Positions 16,741-26,298 are shown, counted from the first letter of the stretch. The stretch: DNA of 42,727 bases from Opitutales bacterium (GCA_007280935.1 QYQK01000035.1:1-42727), one strand, 5' to 3'. Program-made: numbers and translations. The notes: generated by a model from the letters alone, not told the origin.

Positions 16741-17819
16741 AAGCCCACTTGACCACCGTTACCTTAACGCTGACCGCCGTCTTGACGTTCGCGCAAAACG
16801 CTTCGCCAACCCTCGAAGAAATGGCCGCCAAACGTTGGTCGGAGATGCATGCAGATCGCATCGCCGCTACCGCCGACGGCCAGGGCATCACCCTTTCCGA
16901 TATCCGACGTCAAATCGAACCGGTAATCGGACAGATTCGTGCCTCCGTGCGTACTGATTCAGAATTCGAAAAAGCCCTCGGGGCCGAGGCAGAAAACACC
17001 TTGCGGACGATGACCGAGCGGCAGCTTGTCATCGCAGATTTCCGTGCCGGGACCGGTAAACTACCAGCGATGTACATCGACGCGGATATCGAGGAAACCA
17101 TTCGCCGTGATTTCTCTGGCGACCGAAACCGCTTTGTCGCTTCCCTGCGGAGCGCAGGGATGACACCCTTGGCACACCGCAAACTCATCGAAGATCGTAT
17201 CATCTTCGAATATATGTTGGGCCAGATCCGCCGGACAGCCACGGAAGTAAGCCCAGGGAAAATCCAAACCTACTACGAGGCTCACCGTTCTGAGTTTGAG
17301 CGCAAAGAGCAGATTCAGGTCCGCCAGATCACCTTGGCCCAAGGAGCTGCCGAGACCCTGGCCGAAGCCAAAGCCCGAGCCGATACCTGGGCCGAGGCCT
17401 TACGCCACCCGGAGAAAATCAACGAAGCTGTGGCGATATTCAAACTCACGGGTCCAAAAATGTCCGCCACCCCTTCCTTTGCCGAAATCGCCGAACGCAT
17501 TAGCACCGACGACTACGCTAAAAAGGGCGGTGATGCCGGCTGGCATAATTGCGATGAACTCAACGAACGCGTGATAACGACGCTCAAAGCCATGGGCGAT
17601 AAAGACATTTCCGCCCCCCTGCAATTTGACATTCCTGGAAGCAAGTCCGTCTGGTTTATCTTCTGTCGCGAAGGCTATCGGCCTAAAGGCTTTGCCACCA
17701 TCGCCGACCCTGAAGTCCTGAACGAAATCGAAGACAAAGTCCGAACCGAAAGCATGAAAGAAGCGGTAAAGAATTGGCTCGGCGAACTGCGCGATAAGCA
17801 TCTCGTCGAAATTCGCTAA
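16737..17819 (+). CDS. exported peptidyl-prolyl isomerase / SurA-like chaperone
   Basis: A 360-aa secreted protein with a signal peptide (about residues 1-20). The N-terminal helical part (ADGQGITLSDIRRQIEPVIG, then RQLVIADFR) and the segment VSPGKIQTYYEAHRSEFERKEQIQVRQITL are the SurA/PrsA hallmarks that lead into a parvulin domain (about 190-320; VRQITLAQG...EALRHPEKI...GDAGWHNCDELNERV). It probably assists folding of outer-membrane or exported proteins. The domain is divergent, so isomerase activity itself is uncertain. It is translationally coupled to mfd and followed by malQ after 1 base. Confidence 0.85.
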   Translation: MKAHLTTVTLTLTAVLTFAQNASPTLEEMAAKRWSEMHADRIAATADGQGITLSDIRRQIEPVIGQIRASVRTDSEFEKALGAEAENTLRTMTERQLVIADFRAGTGKLPAMYIDADIEETIRRDFSGDRNRFVASLRSAGMTPLAHRKLIEDRIIFEYMLGQIRRTATEVSPGKIQTYYEAHRSEFERKEQIQVRQITLAQGAAETLAEAKARADTWAEALRHPEKINEAVAIFKLTGPKMSATPSFAEIAERISTDDYAKKGGDAGWHNCDELNERVITTLKAMGDKDISAPLQFDIPGSKSVWFIFCREGYRPKGFATIADPEVLNEIEDKVRTESMKEAVKNWLGELRDKHLVEIR

Positions 17820-17820
17820 G

Positions 17821-19311
17821 ATGAAGTCCGAGGGCCGCGAAGAAGCCGCGACTTTCAGCTGCCAGGCATTCCCGCGCCGCAGCGCTGGCCTGCTGCTTCA
17901 TATCAGCGCCCTGCCAGGCAAGGGGCCAATTGGTGCGCTCGGTGAAGGTGCCCGTCGCTTCATCGACGCGCTGCAAGTCGCCGGTTTTAGCTGGTGGCAA
18001 GTCTGCCCACTTGGCCCGACAGGCTATGGCGATTCTCCTTATCAGGCGCTATCGGTCTTCGCCGGCAACCCATACCTGCTCGACCTCGACGACCTCGTTG
18101 CACGCGGCATGCTGACGGCCGCCGAAATCGCCCCGCTTCATCGCCACGGAGACGAAGGCACTGATTACGGCCGACTTTGGAATGACCTAAGACCGCTTTT
18201 ACGCCGTGCGGCCGGACGCGGAGCTGTGCTATTAAAAGACGATTCGACGTTCGAAGCTTTCCGCCGAGAGGAGGCTTACTGGCTCGACCCCTGGACGCGC
18301 TTCTCGGCTCTGCGTGAGATCCATGGTTTTACGGCCCCGACTTCATGGACAAAACAAACGGTCGACGACGGTTTAATAACCGAAGCCGCTGTCTTGCAGT
18401 TCTTGTTCAGTCAACAATGGCAGGCCCTTCGGATATATGCGCGCCAACGGGGTGTCTCCCTGTTTGGCGATGAGCCCATCTATGTCTCGGCCGATGGCTG
18501 TGATGCGAAGTTCAGGCCTGAACTCTTTCAGCTTGATGCGAGCGGGCGACCGACCGCTGTCGCCGGCGTCCCGCCTGACTACTTCTGCGAAGACGGGCAG
18601 CTTTGGGGCAATCCCCTCTATCTCTGGGAACGACATGCTGCCGATGGTTACCAATGGTGGAAATCGCGCGTGCACCACGACCTAAAATTATTCGACGCCA
18701 TTCGCATCGATCATTTTCGCGGCCTGCATGACTACTGGAGCGTGCCCGCAGACTCGCCCAACGCGCGGGTCGGCGAATGGATGCCGGGGCCGGACTTGGA
18801 TTTCACCCGTGCGCTCGGAGATCTCCCGCTGGTCGCCGAGGACCTTGGCCTACTCTCTCCCGGGGTCGAGGTCTTGCGCGAAACTGCCGGCCTTCCAGGC
18901 ATGTCCGTTCTCCAATTCGGTTTTGGCGGCCCGCCCAAAGGCAACCCGCATTTCCCGGCCAACATCACTCCGGATCGCATCGTCTATACAGGCACGCACG
19001 ATAATGATACGGTCGTGGGATGGTTCGCCCAAGCGCAGCCGCAAGAACTTGAACGGCTTGAGCAGTTTTTCGGACCGATGGCAGATCCTCACGTCACCTT
19101 AGCGGAAGCGGCTCTAGCCTCGCCCGCCGTCGGTGCCTTCATTCCCGTCCAAGACCTGCTCGGCCTTGGTACCGAAGCCCGTTTCAACACGCCTGGGAAT
19201 CCGCAGGGGAACTGGACGTGGCGGATGACGGAGAGCCAAATGGAAAAGCTTATCGCTCAAATGCCCGCTTGGCGCGAACGCCTCAAGGCTTCGGGAAGAA
19301 TTAACGCGTGA
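17821..19311 (+). CDS. malQ: 4-alpha-glucanotransferase (amylomaltase, GH77)
   Basis: A cytoplasmic glycoside hydrolase family 77 enzyme of 496 aa that transfers alpha-1,4-glucan chains in maltodextrin or glycogen metabolism. The N-terminal RRSAGLLLHISALPGKGPIG and GPTGYGDSPYQALSVFAGNPYLLDLD are typical. Catalytic residues: D297 in RIDHFRGLHDYW (nucleophile), E340 in LVAEDLG (acid/base) and D394 in GTHDND (transition-state stabiliser). Length matches the bacterial amylomaltases. The ATG lies 1 base after the upstream stop, and the 3' end overlaps the convergent ettA by 11 bases. No other glycogen gene is in the window. Confidence 0.96.
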   Translation: MKSEGREEAATFSCQAFPRRSAGLLLHISALPGKGPIGALGEGARRFIDALQVAGFSWWQVCPLGPTGYGDSPYQALSVFAGNPYLLDLDDLVARGMLTAAEIAPLHRHGDEGTDYGRLWNDLRPLLRRAAGRGAVLLKDDSTFEAFRREEAYWLDPWTRFSALREIHGFTAPTSWTKQTVDDGLITEAAVLQFLFSQQWQALRIYARQRGVSLFGDEPIYVSADGCDAKFRPELFQLDASGRPTAVAGVPPDYFCEDGQLWGNPLYLWERHAADGYQWWKSRVHHDLKLFDAIRIDHFRGLHDYWSVPADSPNARVGEWMPGPDLDFTRALGDLPLVAEDLGLLSPGVEVLRETAGLPGMSVLQFGFGGPPKGNPHFPANITPDRIVYTGTHDNDTVVGWFAQAQPQELERLEQFFGPMADPHVTLAEAALASPAVGAFIPVQDLLGLGTEARFNTPGNPQGNWTWRMTESQMEKLIAQMPAWRERLKASGRINA

Positions 19312-20977
19312 GTCGGCGATACTTCGGTCGGCGCGGCGTATCGGAGTCGAGCCCGAGCCGCTTCCGGCGGTCTTCCAGGTAGTCGCCGTAATTACCCTCG
19401 TGCCAGACCACGCGGCTATCACCTTCGAAGGCGAGGATGTGCGTCGCCACGCGATCAAGGAACCAGCGGTCGTGCGTCACGATCACCGCGCAACCCGCAA
19501 AACCTTCAAGAGCGTCTTCCAAGGCGCGAATCGTATTCACGTCTAAATCATTAGTCGGTTCGTCCAGCAACAAGACATTGGCACCGGCCTTGATGAGGCG
19601 AGCGAGGTGGATGCGATTACGCTCACCTCCGGACATGATGCCGACCTTGCGCTGTTGCACATCGCCGGTGAAACCAAAGCGCGCCGCGTAAGCGCGAGCC
19701 GGCACCATAATCTTACCGAGGTGTACCATGTCTTGGCCGTCGGAAATCGCCGACCATAGAGGCGCTTCCGCCGGCAAGGAATCGCGCGACTGATCGACGT
19801 AAGCGAGCTTGACCGTATCCCCTAAGGTCAAAGTTCCGCGATCAGGCTTTTCCTGCCCCGTGATCATGCGGAACAACGTCGTCTTGCCGGCGCCATTAGG
19901 GCCGACCACGCCGACGATACCACCGGCAGGTAACGAGAAATTGACTTCTTCCATCAGCACCCGGTCGCCATAGGCTTTCATGAGACCGCGTGCTTCGATA
20001 ACGGCACCACCGAGACGGGGGCCAGGCGGAATCCAAATTTCCGCCAGTTTTTCCTGCAGGTTCTGATCTTGGGTCAGCATCTGCTCGTAGGCTCGGATGC
20101 GGGCTTTGTTCTTCGCGACACGCGCCTTAGGTGAGGCGCTAGCCCATTCTCGTTCGCGCTCCATGGAACGCGAACGGGCCACCGATTGCTTTTCTTCCAT
20201 CTCCACCCGGGCGCGCTTCTGGCCGAGCCAGGATGAGTAATTACCCTTCCAAGGAATACCTCGGCCGCGATCGAGCTCCAAGATCCAGCCCGCCACGTTA
20301 TCAAGGAAGTAGCGGTCGTGCGTAATGGCGATGACCGTGCCCTTATAACTTTGCAAATGACGTTCGAGCCAGGCGACCGTATCGGCGTCCAAATGGTTGG
20401 TCGGCTCATCCAGGAGAAGGATGTCCGGCTCCATCAGGAGTAATCGACATAAAGCCACGCGACGCTTTTCGCCGCCGGAAAGCGAGGACACGATCGCCTC
20501 AGCGGGAGGACAGCGCAGGGCTTCCATCGCCATGTCGATACGGGCGTCGAGGTCCCAGCCGCCACGCGTATCGAGGATCGCCTGAATCTCGCCTTGGCGC
20601 GCGAGAATTTTTTCCTGCTCCTTGGCATCATCCGTCTCGGACACCTTAACGAACGTATCGTCATATTCTTCTAACAAAGCCTTCATGGCGGCCGCGGCCT
20701 GCATCACGCATTCGTGGACGGTGAGATGTTCATCGAGCCGTGGTTCTTGCGCCAGATAGCCTAGAGTATACCCGGGCACCTGACTGATGGTGCCGTCGAA
20801 GTCCGCATCCTCGCCGGCCATGATTTTAAGCAAAGTGGACTTACCCGAGCCATTTAGGCCCAAAACACCGATTTTAGCCCCAAAGAAGTAAGAAAGTGAA
20901 ATATCGCGGAAAATCGGCTTCTTTTCAAAAGACTTGGTCACCCCTGTCATCGTGAAGATTACCTTTTCGTCAGCCAT
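19301..20977 (-). CDS. ettA: energy-dependent translational throttle protein EttA (ABC-F ATPase)
   Basis: A soluble ABC-F protein of 558 aa (family length about 555) that binds the ribosomal E site and gates the first elongation step according to ATP/ADP level. It has two ABC domains: the first with Walker A GLNGSGKS (40-47), signature LSGGEKRR and LLDEPTNHLD; the second with GPNGAGKTT, MSGGERNR and LLDEPTNDLD. The linker carries the EttA-specific arm region and MEREREWASASPKARVAKNKARI. There are no membrane segments. The gene is single, divergent from nusA. Confidence 0.95.
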   Translation of the reverse strand: MADEKVIFTMTGVTKSFEKKPIFRDISLSYFFGAKIGVLGLNGSGKSTLLKIMAGEDADFDGTISQVPGYTLGYLAQEPRLDEHLTVHECVMQAAAAMKALLEEYDDTFVKVSETDDAKEQEKILARQGEIQAILDTRGGWDLDARIDMAMEALRCPPAEAIVSSLSGGEKRRVALCRLLLMEPDILLLDEPTNHLDADTVAWLERHLQSYKGTVIAITHDRYFLDNVAGWILELDRGRGIPWKGNYSSWLGQKRARVEMEEKQSVARSRSMEREREWASASPKARVAKNKARIRAYEQMLTQDQNLQEKLAEIWIPPGPRLGGAVIEARGLMKAYGDRVLMEEVNFSLPAGGIVGVVGPNGAGKTTLFRMITGQEKPDRGTLTLGDTVKLAYVDQSRDSLPAEAPLWSAISDGQDMVHLGKIMVPARAYAARFGFTGDVQQRKVGIMSGGERNRIHLARLIKAGANVLLLDEPTNDLDVNTIRALEDALEGFAGCAVIVTHDRWFLDRVATHILAFEGDSRVVWHEGNYGDYLEDRRKRLGLDSDTPRRPKYRRLTR

Positions 20978-21045
20978 AGGGAGAGATTTCTAAGTTCGGG
21001 GGCGGGGCGCAAGCGGAACCCACGACCCTGAAAACTTTACCGCTC

Positions 21046-21079
21046 TTGACAAGAAAGGGGGCGTGCCCAAGGTAAAACG
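21046..21079 (+). promoter_or_regulatory. candidate promoter of the nusA operon
   Basis: A perfect TTGACA at 21046-21051 lies in the divergent ettA/nusA gap. No good TATAAT follows at 17 bases (best are AAGGTA or GGTAAA at 21069-21076), so only the -35 half is convincing. If used, the transcript would contain the hairpin at 21098-21124. Confidence 0.4.
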
Positions 21080-21097
21080 CAGTTCACCTTTACCGAG

Positions 21098-21124
21098 GTG
21101 GGCCCGTCTGGGCCCGCTTTTTTT
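21098..21124 (+). terminator. terminator-like hairpin in the nusA leader (probable attenuator)
   Basis: GTGGGCCC, loop GTCT, GGGCCCGC (8 bp, one G-T pair) followed by seven T is a textbook intrinsic terminator on the plus strand. The nearest upstream plus-strand gene, malQ, ends 1.8 kb away, and the intervening ettA is on the other strand, so the hairpin sits in the leader of nusA-infB-rbfA, 38 bases before the nusA ATG. The region just upstream can pair in other ways (21071-21076 with 21089-21094; 21085-21089 with 21096-21100), the second competing with the base of the terminator stem. Regulation by attenuation is inferred. Confidence 0.7.
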
Positions 21125-21161
21125 GTCCCTAAATCATTTCACCGCCAACACCGCATATACC

Positions 21162-22409
21162 ATGAGCGTCGACATCAAACAATTCCTCCAATACCTCGAA
21201 AAAGAGAAGCACATCCCCAAGGATGAAGCCTGCGCTCTCATCGTCGAGGCCATCAAATCCTCCGTCGAAAAGTCGGTCATGTCGGGACAAAACGTCGACA
21301 TCACCGCCGACCCCGCCTCCGGGAAGCTCGAGGCCTACGTCATCTATAAGGTGACCGATGCCGTCTCGGACCCCCTCCAGGAGATGAACCCAGTCTCAGC
21401 CGTGGCCTTCCGCGCCGACGCCAAGGTCGGCGAAGAGATCCGCAAGCCCATCAACGTCGCTGACCTCGGTCGGATTGCGGCCAAGACCACGCAGCAGCTT
21501 CTCAATCAACGCTTCCGCAAGATCGAGAAAGACCAAGTCTTCCAAGAGTATAAGGATAAGGTCGGCGATATCGTCACCGGCATCGTGCGTCGCACCGAGC
21601 GCGGTAACGTCATCATCGAACTCGGCACCGCCGAGGCCGTACTCACTCACAAGGAACGCTGCCACGGCGACGAGTTCCGCACGGGTGATCGCATCCGTTG
21701 CCTCCTGCTGGAAATCCGCGACGACCCACAGCGTGGTCGCGAGTTCGTCCTCTCCCGCGCCAACCCGCAATTCGTCCGCCGCCTCCTCGAGCTCGAAGTC
21801 GCAGAAATCGCCGACAAGACCGTCACCATTGCCGCCATGGCGCGCGACCCTGGTTACCGCACGAAAATCGCCGTTGATTCGCGCGACCCTAAGGTCGACC
21901 CCGTGGGCGCCTGCGTGGGTGCTCGTGGCGCTCGGGTGCGTAATATCGTCAAGGAGTTGGGCGGAGAAAAGATCGATATCATCCGCTACCATCCTGAGCC
22001 GCTCAAGCTCTTGGAAGAAGCCATCCGCCCGGCCCGTCCGCGCAATGTCCGCATCGACGAACGTACGCGTTCAATCTTCTTCGAAGTAGACGAAGACGAC
22101 ATGCGCATCGCCATCGGCAGCAAAGGCCGCAACGCCCGCCTGACCTCCAAACTCATAGGCTGGGGCCTCAACATCTCCAAGTCCACCCACAGCGAACAAA
22201 GCTTCGAAGCCAAAGCTGGCGATGTCGCCGTTCGTCTGGCCGAACAATTGGGCGTCAGCCCGGAGCTAATCGCGAAGTTCGTCGGCTTGGGCATCTCCGG
22301 ACTTGAAGCCTTTGAAGGCACCACGGTTGAAGACTTTAAGGAAAGCGGCATCCCGACCGAAGAAGTCGAAGCCGTCCTCGCCGCCGTCGCCCAGACGCGT
22401 AAGGCCTAA
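21162..22409 (+). CDS. nusA: transcription termination/antitermination factor NusA
   Basis: NusA (415 aa) binds RNA polymerase and nascent RNA and affects pausing, termination and antitermination. The N-terminal polymerase-binding domain is followed by an S1 domain (about residues 130-200: GDIVTGIVRRTERGNVIIELG), then two KH domains (DPVGACVGARGARVRNIVKELGGEKIDII, and AIGSKGRNARLTSKLIGW). A short C-terminal helix-hairpin-helix piece follows (ELIAKFVGLGISGLEAF). The frame extends upstream through the leader, but MSVDIKQFL at 21162 is the natural start. rimP, which usually precedes nusA, is absent here. It is followed by infB after 48 bases. Confidence 0.96.
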   Translation: MSVDIKQFLQYLEKEKHIPKDEACALIVEAIKSSVEKSVMSGQNVDITADPASGKLEAYVIYKVTDAVSDPLQEMNPVSAVAFRADAKVGEEIRKPINVADLGRIAAKTTQQLLNQRFRKIEKDQVFQEYKDKVGDIVTGIVRRTERGNVIIELGTAEAVLTHKERCHGDEFRTGDRIRCLLLEIRDDPQRGREFVLSRANPQFVRRLLELEVAEIADKTVTIAAMARDPGYRTKIAVDSRDPKVDPVGACVGARGARVRNIVKELGGEKIDIIRYHPEPLKLLEEAIRPARPRNVRIDERTRSIFFEVDEDDMRIAIGSKGRNARLTSKLIGWGLNISKSTHSEQSFEAKAGDVAVRLAEQLGVSPELIAKFVGLGISGLEAFEGTTVEDFKESGIPTEEVEAVLAAVAQTRKA

Positions 22410-22457
22410 TTTCCTTATTTTTTAAAAAACCCATCGCCGCAACTATCGAACGAGCAC

Positions 22458-24860
22458 ATGACCGAGAAGAAGAAAAAGCCCGAAGCTAAGAAAGCAGTTG
22501 CGCCCCAACGTTACAGCGACGTCGCCAAAGATCTAGGACTCGAGGTCAAGGCCCTGATTGCTTTGGTTGATCAATTCGTAGAAGTACAGCCAGAGTGGAG
22601 AGACTACGTTTACTCCGAAGGAAAAAAGCCCGCCGCCTCGAGTAATTTCGGCAAGACCTATCGAGAGGCGTTTATGACCTTCGCGGAAGATAAGTTACCG
22701 AAGAAGGCACCGGAACCGGAAATCATCGTAGTTCCCGAGCCGATCACGCCAGTCGCAGTTGAAGCCCCGAAGCCAGTTGCGCCGAAGGCGAACACGCCCA
22801 CGCCGGTCAGTTTGCCCCCTCGCCCGACGATGGCTCCGCCGCCCGTCAGCTTGCCGCCGCGCTCTCCGGTCATTCCAGCGCGCCCGATTGCGCCAACGCC
22901 GAACCGCGCTGACTTCCCTCCCGTCGTCATCAATTCGCCGACACCGCCCCCCGTTCGCCCGCCGAACGTGCCGCCCGTGCGCTCACCCATGACGGCCCCC
23001 GTGGTAAATCGTCCTGCCGCCACCAGCAGTCAAGTCGCTCCAGGCAGCAAGGGTACCATCACGGTTCGCCCGCCCATCGTCGTGCGCGACTTCGCCATCG
23101 CCCTCAACCTCAAGCCATTTCAGGTCATCGGTAATCTGATGGAATTGAACAAAGTCGTCAGCGTAACTTCCGTCATCGAAGAAGCCGACGCCCGCAAGGT
23201 GGCCGAGCGCCATGGTTATACTTTAGAAATTCGCCACCGCGGTGAAGGCGTCCAAGCCGTTAAGAAAGTCGAGAAGCCCGCCGAAGACGATCCGGCACTG
23301 CTAACCGTGCGTCCGCCGGTAGTTTGCGTACTGGGTCACGTCGACCACGGTAAAACGACCCTGCTCGACTATTTCCGCAAGACCAACGTCGTCGCCGGCG
23401 AAGCTGGCGGCATCACTCAGCACATCGGTGCTTACTCCGTAACCTACCAGGGCGAAAAGCCCGAGTACAAAGGACGGACCGTCACTTTCCTCGACACCCC
23501 GGGTCACGCCGCTTTCGCTAAAATGCGCGAGCGTGGTGCCAGTGTGACCGATATCGCCGTTCTCGTTGTCGCCGCGGATGACGGCTTCATGCCCCAGACC
23601 GAAGAAGCTTTGAAATTTGCGCAGAAGCATGCGGGCTCCATCGTGGCGGCCATCAATAAGGTCGACGCCAAAGGTGCCAACATCGATCGCGTCAAACAGC
23701 AGATGCAGCAGCGCGGCATCACCCCGGAAGACTGGGGCGGCGAAGTCATCACGAGTCCCGTCTCCGCACTTAAGGGAACGGGAATGAACGAACTGATTGA
23801 ATCCATTCTTCTGCAGGCCGAAGTCCTCGACCTGAAAGCTAATCCGAAATGTCCCGCCCAAGGCGTGGTCATCGAATCACAGATGGAAACGGGCCGCGGA
23901 CCAACCGCGACCGTCATCGTCCAAAAGGGCACCCTGAAAACGGGCGACTCTTTTGTCTGCGGCGAAACCTGGTGCAAAGTCCGCGCCCTCATGGATGAGC
24001 ATGGCACCCGGATGCCCAGCGTCAGTCCCGGCCGCCCAGCTCTCGTCTTAGGCTGGGACGCCGTCCCCGCACCCGGTACCAAATTCCAAACCGTTAAGAA
24101 CGACCGCGAAGCCCGCGAGATCGCCGAAGAGGCTGCTCTCGCCGGACGCAAGCTCGCCGAATCCCAACAGTTGGCGCCTAACACGGGTGCCCGCCCTGGC
24201 ATGTCAGACCTCGAGCGCTTGATGGCGGCACTCGACAAAGATAAAGAAAAGATTCTCCGCGTCCTCCTTAAGGCCGATGTCAATGGTACCCTCGAAGCTC
24301 TCGAAGGTTGCTTGATTGAAATCAAGTCGACCAAGGTGCGCCTCGAGATTGTCGGTGGTTCCGTCGGACCAGTCACCCAAAGCGATGCCGATTTGGCTGC
24401 CGCAGCGAAGGCCTCGATTGTCGCCTTCGACACCAAAGTGGACAACGGCGTGCAGGCTCAACTCAAGCGCACTGCCGTCCGCCTGATCACGCACGATATT
24501 ATTTACGAACTCATCACCCTTGTGAAAGAGGCGATGGCTGAGATGCTCGACCCCGAAGTCCGCGAAAGCAAGCTGGGCGCCGCCGAAGTGCGTGCCGTCT
24601 TCCCGCAGGGCAAGGAACACAAGGTCGCCGGTTGTATGGTCACCGAAGGCCTTATCCGCCGTGCCGCCAAGGCGCGCGTGTTACGCAACGGCAAGATTAT
24701 CCATAACGGACCGGTCGAAACCTTACGTCGTTTCAAGGACGACGCCTCCGAAGTCAAAGCTGGCTTCGAATGCGGCATCAAGCTCGGCGGTTACGACGAA
24801 TATCAGCCGGGTGACATCATCGAGGCCGTCGAGATGCTCCAGATCCGTCCCAGCCTTTAA
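22458..24860 (+). CDS. infB: translation initiation factor IF-2
   Basis: The GTPase (800 aa) that places initiator tRNA on the 30S subunit and promotes subunit joining. Residues 1-85 are a charged N-terminal region, about 90-200 a Pro/Ala/Val-rich disordered linker with repeated PPP and PPRP-like units, then an IF2-N module (VVRDFAIALNLKPFQVIGNLM). The G domain has G1 GHVDHGKTTL (about 293), G3 DTPGHAAF and G4 NKVD, followed by domains II-IV ending in YDEYQPGDIIEAVEM. It is co-transcribed with nusA and rbfA, whose ATG is 5 bases after the stop. The linker composition is species-specific and explains its low similarity to reference proteins. Confidence 0.97.
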   Translation: MTEKKKKPEAKKAVAPQRYSDVAKDLGLEVKALIALVDQFVEVQPEWRDYVYSEGKKPAASSNFGKTYREAFMTFAEDKLPKKAPEPEIIVVPEPITPVAVEAPKPVAPKANTPTPVSLPPRPTMAPPPVSLPPRSPVIPARPIAPTPNRADFPPVVINSPTPPPVRPPNVPPVRSPMTAPVVNRPAATSSQVAPGSKGTITVRPPIVVRDFAIALNLKPFQVIGNLMELNKVVSVTSVIEEADARKVAERHGYTLEIRHRGEGVQAVKKVEKPAEDDPALLTVRPPVVCVLGHVDHGKTTLLDYFRKTNVVAGEAGGITQHIGAYSVTYQGEKPEYKGRTVTFLDTPGHAAFAKMRERGASVTDIAVLVVAADDGFMPQTEEALKFAQKHAGSIVAAINKVDAKGANIDRVKQQMQQRGITPEDWGGEVITSPVSALKGTGMNELIESILLQAEVLDLKANPKCPAQGVVIESQMETGRGPTATVIVQKGTLKTGDSFVCGETWCKVRALMDEHGTRMPSVSPGRPALVLGWDAVPAPGTKFQTVKNDREAREIAEEAALAGRKLAESQQLAPNTGARPGMSDLERLMAALDKDKEKILRVLLKADVNGTLEALEGCLIEIKSTKVRLEIVGGSVGPVTQSDADLAAAAKASIVAFDTKVDNGVQAQLKRTAVRLITHDIIYELITLVKEAMAEMLDPEVRESKLGAAEVRAVFPQGKEHKVAGCMVTEGLIRRAAKARVLRNGKIIHNGPVETLRRFKDDASEVKAGFECGIKLGGYDEYQPGDIIEAVEMLQIRPSL

Positions 24861-24865
24861 TCGAA

Positions 24866-25228
24866 ATGTCGCAACGTCAGCTCCGGGTCGCCGAATTGGT
24901 CCAACGCGAAGTGTCTTCCGCGTTGCGCCAAGGCTGGGGCAACGAAGCGGCGCTGATCACGATCACGCGCGCCAACGTCTCGCCTGACCTCCGTCAGGTA
25001 CGCGTCGGCTTTGCGGTCGCCGGCGATGACGCCGCGAAAAAGGCCGCTCGCACTTTGCTCAAACGTATCCGCAACGAGATTCGCGCCAAGGTCGGCGGCA
25101 TCTTGCAGATGAAGAATACGCCGGAACTCAGTTTCGCCGAAGATGATGTGACGGGCGGAGTCGCCCGCGTCCAAGCCATGCTCGATGACTTATCGCGCAA
25201 GGATGGGACGACCCCGAAATACGACTAA
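24866..25228 (+). CDS. rbfA: 30S ribosome-binding factor RbfA
   Basis: A 120-aa KH-like protein needed for maturation of the 16S rRNA 5' end and for cold adaptation. Family pattern: RVAELVQREVSSALRQG at the N terminus, ITITRANVSPDLRQVRVGFAV in the central strands, and IRAKVGGILQMKNTPELSFAEDD near the C terminus, where the family has a KL...PEL.F..D motif. It ends the nusA-infB-rbfA operon; the stop overlaps the convergent mcsB by 4 bases. The usual following genes (nrnA, truB, ribF) are found about 11 kb downstream. Confidence 0.94.
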   Translation: MSQRQLRVAELVQREVSSALRQGWGNEAALITITRANVSPDLRQVRVGFAVAGDDAAKKAARTLLKRIRNEIRAKVGGILQMKNTPELSFAEDDVTGGVARVQAMLDDLSRKDGTTPKYD

Positions 25229-26298
25229 GCCGTCGGCGGTCCGAGTTCCGGGAAGTCGCGTAAGGCCTCGCGGACGACGGAAGCCCGACGCACATCCCGA
25301 CCGTCACTGTCCAGTTCACACCCCTGCCGCATCTGCACGTGGGCCGGCTGGCCCTCAATCATCAGACGGTCCACGATATGACGACGCTCTTCGGGCAGGC
25401 AGCCCATATCGCAGGCCAGGCGAAGGTGAGATAACATGTTCATCGACTCCGCGCTCGTGAGCAGACGGGCATAACGCAATACGCCTAAGGAACGCGAGAG
25501 CCGGTCGACAAACTTATCGCCCTCTTCCGTCGCGAGCTTCCGACGCGCATTCCATTCCTGTTCGACGACATTTTTAATCCAGCCGCCGAGGTGGCGCAGG
25601 ATGGCATCTTCGGAAAGCCCTAAGGTCTGCTGATTAGATATTTGGAAAATGTTGCCAGCGGCCTCCGTGCCCTCGCCCAGCCAACCACGGACGGCGAGTC
25701 CATCCTGACTCAAGGCGCGCGAAACTTTTTCCATATGGCCGGCCAAGCAAAGCCCGGGCAGATGCACCATAGCGGAGGCCCGCAAACCCGTGCCGACATT
25801 GGTCGGGCAGGCGGTCAAGTAGCCCAGCTTTTCCGAGAAAGCGAATTTGAGATCAGGCCCGAGGGCATCGTCCAGTTGCTCGGCGATATTCCACGTACCG
25901 CGCAGATGCCAGCCGGCCTTCACGACCTGGATGCGGAGATGGTCCTCTTCGTTGATCATCACCGAACACGTCTGATCTTTGCTGATCACCGCCGCACCGA
26001 ATTTACCGGAAGCAAGCTCCTTGGAAACCAGATGGCGTTCGACCAATACCGCTCGATCCAAGTCCGTCAATTCTCCCATCCGTAAGACATGGCCGCGCCT
26101 AAATTTTGGTAAGTGGTTAAGCGCCTCGACGCAGCGTTCGGCAATCTCCTTCCGTTGCGGCACTTTCGCCCAACCCGGGAATGGCATCCCGTCCAGATTG
26201 CGGGCCAGCCGGATACGTGTACTGAGCACGACCGCCTGCTGCGCACCCAGCATATGGGTGAGCTCATTTTCTGCGGAAAGGATATCTTGGACGGACAT
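25225..26298 (-). CDS. mcsB: protein arginine kinase McsB
   Basis: A phosphagen-kinase-fold enzyme (357 aa, family length) that phosphorylates arginine residues on proteins and so marks them for ClpC-ClpP degradation. Evidence: VLSTRIRLARNLDGMPFPGWA for the nucleotide site, INEEDHLRIQV (115-125) with the conserved acidic pair, and CPTNVGTGLRAS (from C164), the loop corresponding to the essential cysteine region. A C-terminal RDVRRA (334-339) matches the RDxxRA phospho-arginine-binding motif of true McsB, which separates it from creatine-kinase-like paralogues. It follows mcsA with a 1-base gap. ClpC is encoded in this window but about 8 kb away; no ctsR is seen. Confidence 0.95.
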   Translation of the reverse strand: MSVQDILSAENELTHMLGAQQAVVLSTRIRLARNLDGMPFPGWAKVPQRKEIAERCVEALNHLPKFRRGHVLRMGELTDLDRAVLVERHLVSKELASGKFGAAVISKDQTCSVMINEEDHLRIQVVKAGWHLRGTWNIAEQLDDALGPDLKFAFSEKLGYLTACPTNVGTGLRASAMVHLPGLCLAGHMEKVSRALSQDGLAVRGWLGEGTEAAGNIFQISNQQTLGLSEDAILRHLGGWIKNVVEQEWNARRKLATEEGDKFVDRLSRSLGVLRYARLLTSAESMNMLSHLRLACDMGCLPEERRHIVDRLMIEGQPAHVQMRQGCELDSDGRDVRRASVVREALRDFPELGPPTA

